From NCBI RefSeq assembly GCF_002871795.1, contig NZ_PNHL01000027.1, positions 1 to 12,349 on the forward strand: a stretch of DNA of 12,349 nucleotides, written 5' to 3'. Below, piece by piece: positions 1 to 6,894 of this stretch (position 1 is its first letter; each line of letters starts with the position of its first letter). Under the pieces are notes generated by a model. It searched no databases, was not told the DNA's origin, and was given only the letters and a program-made list of their open reading frames with translations. Origin of the DNA: Brachybacterium sp. UMB0905. Lineage in GTDB: Bacteria; Actinomycetota; Actinomycetes; Actinomycetales; Dermabacteraceae. The position numbers and the translations under genes were made by a program.

Positions 1-1
1 C

Positions 2-67
2 CCGCGCCATCCGCACACTCCACCGATCAGACCCCCGCCGACCGGGGGTGTTGCTTCGACGCTATGA
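2..67 (+). CDS. C-terminal tail of an IS30-type transposase (partial, at window edge)
   Basis: Frame 2 is open from the window edge to a TGA at 65-67 and ends in the residues TGGVASTL. The last codons lie in a motif (48-71) that matches 20 of 24 positions with the end of the IS30-type transposase on the minus strand at 12256-12279. That gene ends in VASTP. In many IS30-family elements the terminal inverted repeat overlaps the transposase 3' end, so this is read as the right end of such an element, transcribed into the window. Only about 21 residues are present, they are proline-rich, and no catalytic residue is visible. The call rests on the shared end motif and could be wrong. Confidence 0.4.
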   Translation, partial: PRHPHTPPIRPPPTGGVASTL

Positions 68-71
68 CACC
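48..71 (+). repeat. Probable IS30-type terminal inverted repeat, left copy
   Basis: This 24-nt stretch shares the 14-mer TGTTGCTTCGACGC followed two bases later by TGACA with the reverse complement of 12256-12279, 20 of 24 positions in all. Both copies span the last codons and stop of a transposase-like reading frame. Flanking sequence is not conserved, so the two edges are different elements of one family. The exact IS boundary is not determined. Confidence 0.4.
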
Positions 72-276
72 ACCCACTGCCGGTAAGCGTCTCAATATCC
101 CCTCTCTGCTCAAAGACGCGGAAATCCATATCGATGCTGGCAAGAACGAATCCCGAGCTACCCACGGTCGCAGAGCCTCGGCAACATCGAGACTCACTCC
201 GTGAGAGACCTCGACAGAGACGCCACGCCTCTTGCAGATCGAGGTTTGCTTAGATCGCCGGGCCGGTACTCTGACT

Positions 277-299
277 GTGCGACGTACTGAACGTCGCAC
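277..299. promoter_or_regulatory. Perfect 9-bp inverted repeat, candidate operator
   Basis: Arms GTGCGACGT and ACGTCGCAC are perfectly complementary and separated by the five bases ACTGA. The repeat lies 4 bp before an AAGGAGGT Shine-Dalgarno and about 20 bp before an ATG, the usual place for a repressor site between promoter and start. A weak -35/-10 pair (TTGCTT 246-251, TACTCT 267-272, 15-bp spacer) precedes it. It could instead be an mRNA hairpin or a plasmid-type iteron or relaxase site. The protein that binds it is unknown. Confidence 0.5.
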
Positions 300-318
300 C
301 CAAAAGGAGGTGGTCGGC

Positions 319-369
319 ATGCCGACGCTTTCTCTGCTGGACGACGCCTGCGGCAGGTGGGAGTCGTAA
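319..369 (+). CDS. 16-residue ORF with an ideal ribosome binding site, leader peptide or gene remnant
   Basis: ATG at 319 is preceded by AAGGAGGT (304-311) with a 7-nt spacer, one of the best Shine-Dalgarno sites in the window. The ORF reads MPTLSLLDDACGRWES and stops at TAA 367-369. It has no run of one amino acid as in classic attenuators. The two other frames downstream also stop, at 390 and 456, so there is no obvious single frameshift that restores a long gene. The same frame is open upstream to 205, which leaves open that the start is fortuitous and this is the tail of a decayed gene. Product and role are unknown. Confidence 0.3.
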   Translation: MPTLSLLDDACGRWES

Positions 370-421
370 AACGCTCGTGGAGGGGCCGTAGGTCCGTGGA
401 TAACCTCACGGCTGGAACCCT

Positions 422-458
422 GAGAAGCGAGAAGCGCATCGCGGCGTAGCCACGTGGC
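422..458. repeat. Tandem 7-bp repeat and 10-bp palindrome upstream of the relaxase
   Basis: GAGAAGC occurs twice in tandem (422-428, 429-435), followed at 449-458 by the palindrome GCCACGTGGC. These lie in the 265-bp noncoding stretch before the relaxase and may be protein-binding sites in a transfer-origin region. By themselves they could be chance in GC-rich DNA. Confidence 0.3.
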
Positions 459-510
459 GCATTCCATCCTGGCAACGGGGTGGCGTTCCCGAGACTTCGG
501 CGGACGGCAA

Positions 511-586
511 AACCTCCAGAGTGCGAAAAGATCCAGGAGGTTGGCGGCGACGCCGCCGAGGGGGTGGCCGCAACGGCCACCCCCTC
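511..586. other. Three back-to-back inverted repeats, candidate oriT or 5' regulatory structure
   Basis: Three inverted repeats abut without gaps. The first has 7-bp arms AACCTCC/GGAGGTT at 511-517 and 536-542. The second is GGCGGC-GAC-GCCGCC at 543-557. The third is a perfect 13-bp stem with a CAA loop at 558-586, left arm GAGGGGGTGGCCG. No T-run follows, so a normal intrinsic terminator is unlikely. The cluster ends 48 bp before the relaxase start, and MobF relaxases commonly have their oriT beside the gene, with inverted repeats next to the nic site. A role as attenuator or as a terminator for upstream transcription is possible. No nic consensus could be identified. Confidence 0.45.
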
Positions 587-634
587 TCTCACATCCAGGA
601 CGCGAGCACCTTTCCGCGAGAGGGGTGGTTCGGC

Positions 635-3600
635 GTGACGGTGTCGATGCGGGTGATGTCGGCTGGTGATGGTTACAAATATCTGCTGCGCACTGTGGCG
701 GCTGGTGATGGTGACCGGTCGCTGTCGACTCCATTGACCCGTTACTACGCCGAGGCTGGCACCCCGCCGGGGCGTTGGCTCGGTTCCGGCGTCACCGGCC
801 TGGGGCATGGTGAACTTGCCCCTGGTGCGCAGGTGTCGGAGGCGCAGCTTCAGTTGCTGGTGGGGATGGGGCGGGATCCGATTACTGGTGTGCCGTTGGG
901 GCGGGCGTATCCGGTGTACAGCTCGAGGGCGGAGCGGGTCGCGGACCGTGTCGCGCAGCTGGACCCTGCCCTGGGGGCGGTGGAGCGGGGGCGGGTCGTT
1001 GCGCAGATTGAGGCGGAGGAGGCTGCGCGGGGGTCGCGGCGTGCGGTGGCGGGGTTTGATTTCACGTTCAGTGTGCCGAAGTCGGCGTCGGTGTTGTGGG
1101 CGGTTGCGGACGCGGGGACGCAGGCGTTGATTGCGCAAGCCCATCATGAGGCGGTTGCGGCGGTGGTTGCGTTCATGGAGCGCGAGGTTGCAGCCACCCG
1201 CACGGGTGCAACTGCTGGGGATGGCGCGGTTGCACAGGTCGACGTCACCGGTTTGATCGCGACGGCGTTTGATCACTTCGATTCCCGCGCCGGGGACCCG
1301 CACTTGCATACGCATGTGGTGATCAGCAACAAGGCCCGCACGGTGTTGGATGGGAAGTGGCGGAGTCTGGATGGGCGTCCGATGCATGCCGCGGTGGTCG
1401 CGTTGTCGGAGCTGCACGAGGCCGTGTTCGCCGATCACATGACCCGCACGTTCGGCGTGAGCTGGGAGCCGCGGGAGATGGGCCGTGACCGGAACCCGTC
1501 ATGGGCGATCACCGACGTCCCCGAGGAACTGGTGGCGGAGTTCTCGACCCGCTCCCGGCACATCAACGAGGCGACCGACGCGCTGATTGCTGACTACGTG
1601 ACCCAGCACGGCAAACGCCCGTCGCCGGCGACCATCATGAAACTGCGCGCCCAGGCCACGCTCGCGACCCGCCCAGAGAAGCAGGTCCGATCCTTGGCGG
1701 AGCTAACAGCCGAGTGGCGCACCCGCGCCAGTCAGCAGCTCGGCACGGATGCCACCGCGTGGGCGCGGAGCGTCACGGCGGGGGAGCGGCAGTTGCTGTT
1801 GCGGGCTGATGATGTGCCGTTGGATCTGATCGGGCAGGTGGGGCGGTCGGTGGTTGAGGTGGTTGGTGAGAAGCGTTCGACGTGGCGGCGCTGGAACCTG
1901 ATGGCCGAAGCCGCGCGCCAGACGATGGGGTGGCGGTTCGCCACCGTCGAGGACCGCGAAGTCATCACCGCCATGGTTGCTGACGCCGCCGAACAGGCGT
2001 CCCTGCGCCTGACCCCACCCGAGCTCGTGACCAGTCCGGTGGAGTTCCGCCGTCCCGATGGCACCTCGGTGTTTCGGCCCAAGCACTCGACCGAGTTCTC
2101 CTCCGACACCCTCCTCGCGGCAGAGGACCGCCTCCTGCAACGGGCCCGCACCACCACCGGCCCGAGCATCGACCTCGCCACCGTCGAGACCATCACGAGC
2201 AAGCCCGATGCCGAGGGGCGGGTGCTCGGTCCCGACCAGGCGTCAGCTTTGGCGTCGGTCGCGGTGTCGGGCCGGGTGGTGGATGTGTTGGTGGGGCCGG
2301 CGGGGGCCGGGAAGACGACCGCGATGAACGCCTTGCGCCGGGCGTGGGAGGCCTCGCATGGTGCTGGGTCGGTGGTGGGGCTGGCGCCGTCGGCGGTGGC
2401 GGCGCAGGTGCTGGCCGATGATCTGGGGATCGCCACGGAGAACACGGCGAAGTGGTGGACCACCCACCAACACACCGGCGCCAGCTTCAAGGCCGGGCAG
2501 CTGGTCATCATCGACGAATCCTCCCTCGCCGGCACCCTGTCCTTGGACCGGATCACGCAGGCAGCTGAGGAGGCGGGGGCGAAGGTGCTGTTGGTCGGTG
2601 ACTATGCCCAGCTCCAGTCCGTGGACGCTGGTGGTGCGTTCAGTCTGTTGATCCACGACCGCGACGATGCTCCCGAGCTGGTCGATGTCCACCGCTTCAC
2701 CCACGCTTGGGAGAAGACCGCGTCCCTGGAGTTGCGGCACGGCCGCACCCCGGTCATCGACACCTACCTCGACCACCATCGCATCCACGACGGCGACGCC
2801 GAGGCCATGGCCGATGCCGCCTACACCGCCTGGCGCCACGACCGGCAGCAGGGGTTGGTGTCGGTGCTGATCGCCGAAACCCGCGAGAACGTCACCGCCC
2901 TCAACGTCCGCGCCCGCGCCGACCTCATCCTGGACGGCACACTGAAGCCCGGCCCCGAAATCACCCTGTCCGACGGGTCCATGGCGGGCGTGGGGGACAC
3001 GATCATCACCCGCCACAACGACCGGCGGCTACGGAACCGGCACGGCTGGATCCGCAACGGCCAAACCTGGACCATCGCCGCCGTGCGCGGCGATGGTTCG
3101 GTCACGATCCGCCCACCCGGGGCCCGGTTCGGCAACAGCATCGTCGTGCCCGCCGACTACGTGGCCGAGCACGTCGACCTCGGCTACGCCGTCACCGCCC
3201 ACCGCGCCCAAGGCCTCACCACCGACACCGCCCACGTCCTCGTCGAACCCACCACCACCAGGGAGAACCTGTATGTCGCGATGACGCGCGGACGGGAATC
3301 GAATCAGGCCTACGTCATCCTCGACCGCCCTGACGATCACGCCACGGCGCATCCGGGCGACAATCCCGACGCCACCGCCCGCACGGTCCTCTACGGCGTG
3401 CTCCAACACAGCGGTGCTGAGCTGTCGGCGCACGAGACCATCACCGCCGAGCAGGACCGGTGGGGCTCGATCGCCCAACTCGCCGCCGAATACGAAACCA
3501 TCGCCGCCGCAGCCCAACACGACCGCTGGACCACCCTCGTCACCACCAGCGGCCTCACTACCGATCAAGCGCAAGCCGTCATCGACTCCGACGCTTTCGG

Positions 3601-4174
3601 CGCCCTGACTGCGGAACTGCGCCGGGCGGAAGCCAACCACCACAACGTCGACACCCTCCTGCCACGCCTCATCAAGGCGCGCAGGTTCGCCGACGCCGAC
3701 GACATCGCCTCCGTCATCCACCACCGCCTCGCCAACGCCACCACCCGACCCGCCGGATCCGGCCGCACCCGCCAGGCCCCGCGTCTCATCGCCGGCCTGA
3801 TTCCCGAAGCCACCGGCCCCATGACCCCCGACATGCAACAAGCCCTGACCGAGCGCCGCCACCTCATCGAAACCCGAGCAGAAGCCGTCCTTGACACCGC
3901 CCTCCACACGCAAGAACCCTGGACCACAGCACTCGGTCCGATACCCGCCGGCGGGCGGGAACGGCGGCAATGGCGACGCCGCGCCCTGGTTGTAGCCGCC
4001 TACCGGGACCGGTACCAGATCACCGACCCGGCCCCGCTCGGCGCCCAACCGGAAGGCACGGCGCAGAAGATCGACCGCGCCCGAGCCGAAACAGCACTAC
4101 GAACGCTGGCCCGCCCGACCATCCACGACGAGCGCCGGCGCCCCGCACCGCAGGCGTCTCGCCAATTGGTCTAG
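635..4174 (+). CDS. mobF: MobF family relaxase-helicase (TrwC/TraI type)
   Basis: This cytoplasmic protein should nick oriT, stay covalently bound to the 5' end through a tyrosine, and unwind the strand for conjugative transfer. GTG 635 was chosen because GAGAGGGG (618-625) lies 9 nt before it and the relaxase fold begins there; 1,179 residues result. The N-terminal relaxase domain has the tyrosine pair Y37-Y38 (RYYAEAG) and the three-histidine metal motif HLHTH at 223-227. The C-terminal half is a RecD-like SF1 helicase: Walker A GPAGAGKT 554-561, Walker B IIDES with D627-E628, motif III GDYAQL 655-660, motif V AVTAHRAQG from 852, motif VI NLYVAMTRGRES 878-889. About 290 further residues follow without a recognised domain. 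Length and order match intact MobF proteins. No coupling protein or type IV secretion gene is in the window. Codon choice is patchy, G-ending near the start and C-ending toward the end. An upstream ATG at 521 is judged false. Confidence 0.93.
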   Translation: MTVSMRVMSAGDGYKYLLRTVAAGDGDRSLSTPLTRYYAEAGTPPGRWLGSGVTGLGHGELAPGAQVSEAQLQLLVGMGRDPITGVPLGRAYPVYSSRAERVADRVAQLDPALGAVERGRVVAQIEAEEAARGSRRAVAGFDFTFSVPKSASVLWAVADAGTQALIAQAHHEAVAAVVAFMEREVAATRTGATAGDGAVAQVDVTGLIATAFDHFDSRAGDPHLHTHVVISNKARTVLDGKWRSLDGRPMHAAVVALSELHEAVFADHMTRTFGVSWEPREMGRDRNPSWAITDVPEELVAEFSTRSRHINEATDALIADYVTQHGKRPSPATIMKLRAQATLATRPEKQVRSLAELTAEWRTRASQQLGTDATAWARSVTAGERQLLLRADDVPLDLIGQVGRSVVEVVGEKRSTWRRWNLMAEAARQTMGWRFATVEDREVITAMVADAAEQASLRLTPPELVTSPVEFRRPDGTSVFRPKHSTEFSSDTLLAAEDRLLQRARTTTGPSIDLATVETITSKPDAEGRVLGPDQASALASVAVSGRVVDVLVGPAGAGKTTAMNALRRAWEASHGAGSVVGLAPSAVAAQVLADDLGIATENTAKWWTTHQHTGASFKAGQLVIIDESSLAGTLSLDRITQAAEEAGAKVLLVGDYAQLQSVDAGGAFSLLIHDRDDAPELVDVHRFTHAWEKTASLELRHGRTPVIDTYLDHHRIHDGDAEAMADAAYTAWRHDRQQGLVSVLIAETRENVTALNVRARADLILDGTLKPGPEITLSDGSMAGVGDTIITRHNDRRLRNRHGWIRNGQTWTIAAVRGDGSVTIRPPGARFGNSIVVPADYVAEHVDLGYAVTAHRAQGLTTDTAHVLVEPTTTRENLYVAMTRGRESNQAYVILDRPDDHATAHPGDNPDATARTVLYGVLQHSGAELSAHETITAEQDRWGSIAQLAAEYETIAAAAQHDRWTTLVTTSGLTTDQAQAVIDSDAFGALTAELRRAEANHHNVDTLLPRLIKARRFADADDIASVIHHRLANATTRPAGSGRTRQAPRLIAGLIPEATGPMTPDMQQALTERRHLIETRAEAVLDTALHTQEPWTTALGPIPAGGRERRQWRRRALVVAAYRDRYQITDPAPLGAQPEGTAQKIDRARAETALRTLARPTIHDERRRPAPQASRQLV

Positions 4175-4608
4175 CGGGCGTCTGGGGCACGTTGCGCGCA
4201 GAGGTGGGGTGCGATCAGGAGGAGGCCGTAGGCGAGGACGAGGAAAAACGCGACCGGGCCTTGCTGGTTCCCTGAAAGCGTCGGGTACTGACCGGCGGCG
4301 GCTCCGTACACGATGGCATCCAGTAGGAGCCCGGTTGCTGAGATCGTGGTACCGAACAGCAGCCGGAGCATCAACGAATCATCGCGGCGCTTACGGAACA
4401 ACAGGTAGCCGACCATGGCGACACCGAGAGCGAGCAGACCGAACACGATGATCACCGGTACGCCACTCCAGGCCCCGGCGTCAGGGACGAGGACTGTACC
4501 TGCCGTGACAAGCAGCCCGGTGGCGATCACCCAGATCACGACGCCATACCCAACGGCAACGAGCACGTCGCGCCGGCTGAGCAGTGGGGGAGGAGCGGTA
4601 GGCGGCAT
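4171..4608 (-). CDS. DUF5367-like four-helix membrane protein
   Basis: A 145-residue inner-membrane protein with four hydrophobic segments at about 15-37, 49-71, 82-104 and 117-135, and a basic loop FRKRRDD at 71-77. The pattern of a late LLLDAIVYGAAAGQYP stretch followed by a last helix with AYGLLLI recalls the DUF5367 family, whose function is not known; this assignment is from memory of the family and is moderate. The gene is convergent with the relaxase and the two stop codons share a CTAG (4171-4174). It is divergent from a tetR gene 39 bp away, which suggests that the regulator controls it. TAATAT lies 6 nt before the ATG on the coding strand and there is no Shine-Dalgarno, so a leaderless transcript is likely. 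Such TetR-controlled small membrane proteins can be drug-efflux or stress proteins, but nothing here shows a substrate. Confidence 0.75.
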   Translation of the reverse strand: MPPTAPPPLLSRRDVLVAVGYGVVIWVIATGLLVTAGTVLVPDAGAWSGVPVIIVFGLLALGVAMVGYLLFRKRRDDSLMLRLLFGTTISATGLLLDAIVYGAAAGQYPTLSGNQQGPVAFFLVLAYGLLLIAPHLCAQRAPDAR

Positions 4609-4647
4609 GCGACCATATTACTGAAACGACTGTGGTAAGAATAGGGT
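4609..4647. promoter_or_regulatory. Divergent promoter region with two leaderless-type -10 elements
   Basis: The 39-bp space between the divergent starts holds TAATAT on the minus strand (complement of 4615-4620) and TAAGAA on the plus strand (4636-4641). Each ends 6 nt before its start codon, the spacing expected if transcription begins at the first codon. Neither gene has a Shine-Dalgarno. TTAC at 4618-4621 and GTAA at 4635-4638 form a weak dyad between the two -10 boxes and are a possible TetR operator. No convincing -35 was found for either. Confidence 0.45.
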
Positions 4648-5229
4648 GTGGCTCGCCCAAAGAACCCTCAGCGCACCAGTGACCTGCTTGACGCCTCAGC
4701 TCAGGTGCTGCAGGCGCGCGGTATCGCCGGTGTCACCCTGCGGCCACTCGCTGCGGAGTTGGGAGTCTCGCCGCGAACGCTGCTGTATCACTTCGGCAGC
4801 AAGGAAAAGCTGATCACCCAGGCCATCCGGCACCTCCGCCACCAGCAACCCACACTCGCGAAGGCACTTGCTCCAGACCAACAGCCCAGTCCGGGCGCCG
4901 TGACCCTTGGTGATGTGGTCAGGTGCATGTGGGAGGAGCAGAAGCAGGAGCAAGCGCGGCCCTTCCTCGCGCTGTACTTCGAACTCGCCGCCCTAGCCAT
5001 CCGCGACCCCGACACGTACGGAACCATGCTCCACGAACTCGACCACGAGTGGACCGACGCGATCACCAGTCATCTACAGACCCGCGGCCTTGATGCGCAC
5101 GAGGCTGCTTCGCGGATGAAAATGCTGATGATCCGGTACCGCGGGGCACTGCACTACGGGCTCGTCACAGGAGACTGGGACGCCGCTGACGCGGCGATAC
5201 ACGCTGCCGTCGGCGCTACTGACGTGTGA
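4648..5229 (+). CDS. TetR/AcrR family transcriptional regulator
   Basis: A 193-residue dimeric DNA-binding repressor of the TetR type. The N-terminal helix-turn-helix spans about residues 29-49 and contains LRPLAAELGVSPRTLLYHFG, followed by the usual SKEKLI turn. The rest is a helical ligand domain with no recognisable specificity signature; residues 117-130 (LDHEWTDAITSHL region) and the MLMIRYRGALHYGL segment fit the dimer and effector core of the family. GTG 4648 is the start because the protein then begins MARPKNPQRT directly before the first helix. No Shine-Dalgarno is present, and TAAGAA six bases upstream suggests a leaderless mRNA. It probably represses itself and the divergent membrane protein. 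The inducer is unknown. Confidence 0.9.
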   Translation: MARPKNPQRTSDLLDASAQVLQARGIAGVTLRPLAAELGVSPRTLLYHFGSKEKLITQAIRHLRHQQPTLAKALAPDQQPSPGAVTLGDVVRCMWEEQKQEQARPFLALYFELAALAIRDPDTYGTMLHELDHEWTDAITSHLQTRGLDAHEAASRMKMLMIRYRGALHYGLVTGDWDAADAAIHAAVGATDV

Positions 5230-5265
5230 ACGCCCAGGAATATCTGCCCGTAGCTGTGGCCGTGG

Positions 5266-5277
5266 CGCGGGCCCGCG
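5266..5277. terminator. GC-rich palindrome between convergent genes, weak terminator candidate
   Basis: CGCGGGCCCGCG is a perfect 12-bp palindrome in the 126-bp space between the convergent tetR and dprA stop codons. That is a sensible place for a bidirectional terminator. The stem is short once a loop is allowed and no T-run follows on either strand, so the assignment rests mainly on position. Confidence 0.25.
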
Positions 5278-5355
5278 GAGGGGGCTTGTTGATGGCCCTC
5301 ATGTTCTCGGGGGTTCGAGGCCGGGGCGCCTGGTCGATGTCGCTACGCGTCGGCA

Positions 5356-6348
5356 CTACATCGAGCGGCCGGGCGACTCGGATACCGGTGCGTTGCGCCG
5401 TTGGAAATCGGCAGACAGTTCCGCCCGTTCCTGGAGATGCTGAGGCGGAAGGTGCTCGACGTCGTTCGCCGAGGCCACCAGCCGGGCAGTTCCTGCGCGG
5501 AGAAGCTCGTGGGTGCCAATACTCGACACGCTCGTAACCGGCCCGGGCACCGCTGCGACATCACGACCCAAGCGATGCGCTTCTCGGGCCACGCCCAAGG
5601 CTCCTGATCGTGCGGCCGCTTCGACGATCACCGTTGTGCCAGACAAGGCAGCAAGCAGCCGATTGCGAGCTAGGAAGCGATGCCGCGTCGGCACAGCCCC
5701 GGGAGGCAGCTCGCTCACCAGGGCACCGACATCAGCGACCTGGTTCAGCAGGTCGTGATGCCCGCGAGGGTAGAGCCGGTCCACGCCTCCGGCCAGCACC
5801 GCGATCGTGTCACCACCAGCAGCCAACGCTCCACGATGCACTGCACCCTCGACCCCAAAAGCACCACCAGCGACCAACAGGCGCTCCCGACTCGCCAGAT
5901 CACCAGCCAACTCGCTGGCGACCCGCTCACCATAAGACGTGGACGCACGAGAACCGGTCACGGTGACCAGGTCCTCCAACGGGCGCGCGAGGAACGACGT
6001 CGCGCCACGCACGAACAGAACATACGGGGCACGCTCCCCAAGATCATCCAAAGCCCGCGGCCACTCCACGTCACCCGCAATCAACGTGGCGAAGCCCCCG
6101 TTCTCGACCGTCCGCAACCGCTCACTGAGCCGCTCGACCTCCTGTGGAGAGAGCCGGTCACGCCACACCTGTGCATCCACCCGGCTCAGACCCGGAACTG
6201 CGGCATCACTGTCGAGCAGCCTCAGAGTCTCGACAGCACCCCGCTGCTGTAGCAGACGACCAGTCGTTGCATCGTCGGGCTCGGCCAACAACGACAGCAC
6301 CACCCGGGCACGACGTTCATCAACACCAAGACCAGCAACACCAGACAT
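5356..6348 (-). CDS. dprA: DNA-processing protein DprA/Smf paralogue
   Basis: DprA proteins bind incoming single-stranded DNA and load RecA onto it in natural transformation. Many mobile elements also carry copies. This one has 330 residues. The Rossmann-like core runs from about 125 to 292 with GSRASTSYGERVA at 132-144, AGGAFGVEGAVHRGALAAGG at 160-179, the AVLAGGVDRLYPRGH stretch at 183-197, VSELPPG at 211-217 and RHRFLARNRLLAAL at 222-235. The family core is intact. A helical N-terminal region is present, and no clear C-terminal winged-helix (DML1-like) domain can be seen in the last 40 residues. GAGGAGGAG lies 5 nt before the ATG, a strong ribosome site. It follows a small membrane protein gene on the same strand after 69 bp, probably as one operon. 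It is not among the recombination genes that usually flank chromosomal dprA, which supports an accessory copy. Confidence 0.88.
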   Translation of the reverse strand: MSGVAGLGVDERRARVVLSLLAEPDDATTGRLLQQRGAVETLRLLDSDAAVPGLSRVDAQVWRDRLSPQEVERLSERLRTVENGGFATLIAGDVEWPRALDDLGERAPYVLFVRGATSFLARPLEDLVTVTGSRASTSYGERVASELAGDLASRERLLVAGGAFGVEGAVHRGALAAGGDTIAVLAGGVDRLYPRGHHDLLNQVADVGALVSELPPGAVPTRHRFLARNRLLAALSGTTVIVEAAARSGALGVAREAHRLGRDVAAVPGPVTSVSSIGTHELLRAGTARLVASANDVEHLPPQHLQERAELSADFQRRNAPVSESPGRSM

Positions 6349-6403
6349 GACGGCTCCTCCTCGACCGGACTTCGCCGAGAAGGTGCGCCAACGCAGCCCG
6401 CGA

Positions 6404-6415
6404 GCCTCGCGAGGC
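6404..6415. repeat. Perfect 12-bp palindrome in the intergenic gap of the dprA operon
   Basis: GCCTCGCGAGGC is self-complementary and begins 3 bp beyond the stop of the small membrane protein gene (reading on the minus strand), 56 bp before dprA. It may be a partial terminator or processing site, or a protein-binding site. No T-run follows. Confidence 0.25.
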
Positions 6416-6417
6416 GG

Positions 6418-6768
6418 TCAGGCCGTCGGTGCTGGTGAACGCGACGGCAAGCGCCGCTCGCGACGCTCAGCAGCGCGGGCTCGCACCAACAACACCACGC
6501 TTACCGGGCCCATCACTAGGAACTTGAACGCGTTCCAAATGGACAGCAGCACCAGCAGGTGGAACCACCCCGGCGCACCGCGGTCGATGAGAATCGTCAG
6601 GATGTTCGCGACCCCGAGGTACGGGATGGCCAGCATCATCGCCGGGACGCCCCACTTCAGCCCGCGTCGCCTGCGGAGCTTGTCCAACACGATGTTGGTC
6701 GGCATGTAGCGGCGCAGGAAGTCACGCGTGTGGATGCTGACGATCCAGATCAGGCGAAACATGAGCAC
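6418..6768 (-). CDS. Small two-helix membrane protein (the type often annotated 'sulfate permease')
   Basis: A 116-residue membrane protein with an amphipathic N-terminus rich in R and W (RLIWIVSIHTRDFLRRYMPTN), two hydrophobic segments at about 38-61 and 68-96, and a basic tail. Similar short proteins in actinobacteria are, as I recall, often labelled sulfate permease, but at this length it cannot be a SulP transporter, so the function is open. GTG 6768 is preferred because GAGGAGAGG lies just before it with normal spacing; ATG at 6762 is the alternative. It lies 69 bp upstream of dprA on the same strand, and a joint transcript is likely. The IS256 element inserted about 70 bp upstream may have displaced its promoter. 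A long antisense frame continues upstream through the IS, but that part is not a gene. Confidence 0.7.
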   Translation of the reverse strand: MLMFRLIWIVSIHTRDFLRRYMPTNIVLDKLRRRRGLKWGVPAMMLAIPYLGVANILTILIDRGAPGWFHLLVLLSIWNAFKFLVMGPVSVVLLVRARAAERRERRLPSRSPAPTA

Positions 6769-6830
6769 AGTCCTCTCCTCGTCTCCGGCGACAAGGAATC
6801 GAGAAGGACCGCTCCGGCCGAAGCCAGCTG

Positions 6831-6838
6831 GTCGTCCC
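6831..6838 (+). repeat. 8-bp target site duplication of IS256 element, left copy
   Basis: GTCGTCCC directly precedes the left terminal repeat and is repeated exactly after the right one (8224-8231). Eight base pairs is the usual duplication for IS256-family insertion. Confidence 0.9.
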
Positions 6839-6863
6839 GGGACTGTCTGACTAATGGTGTGTG
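6839..6863 (+). repeat. IS256 left terminal inverted repeat
   Basis: It begins GGGACTGTCTG and ends GGTGTGTG, matching the right repeat at 19 of 25 positions. The transposase promoter probably lies just inside it. Confidence 0.88.
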
Positions 6864-6894
6864 AGGGTCCGGCCTGATCCGAAAGGAGATGGCC

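Noticed and set aside
31..49. ACCCCC...GGGGGT hairpin as an intrinsic terminator.
   Set aside because: It overlaps the putative transposase C-terminus and its end repeat, and no T-run follows.
521..634. Upstream ATG at 521 as relaxase start.
   Set aside because: It would translate through the 13-bp hairpin at 558-586, adds a basic low-complexity stretch, and has no ribosome site; GTG 635 has one and begins at the conserved domain.
194..1438. Long minus-strand open frame (414 codons) opposite the relaxase start.
   Set aside because: Its sequence is a low-complexity run of R, P and H, typical of antisense frames in GC-rich genes, and it lies opposite the conserved relaxase domain.
3029..4048. 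Glycine- and valine-rich minus-strand frame of 339 codons.
   Set aside because: It is antisense to the relaxase helicase and C-terminal region and has low-complexity composition.
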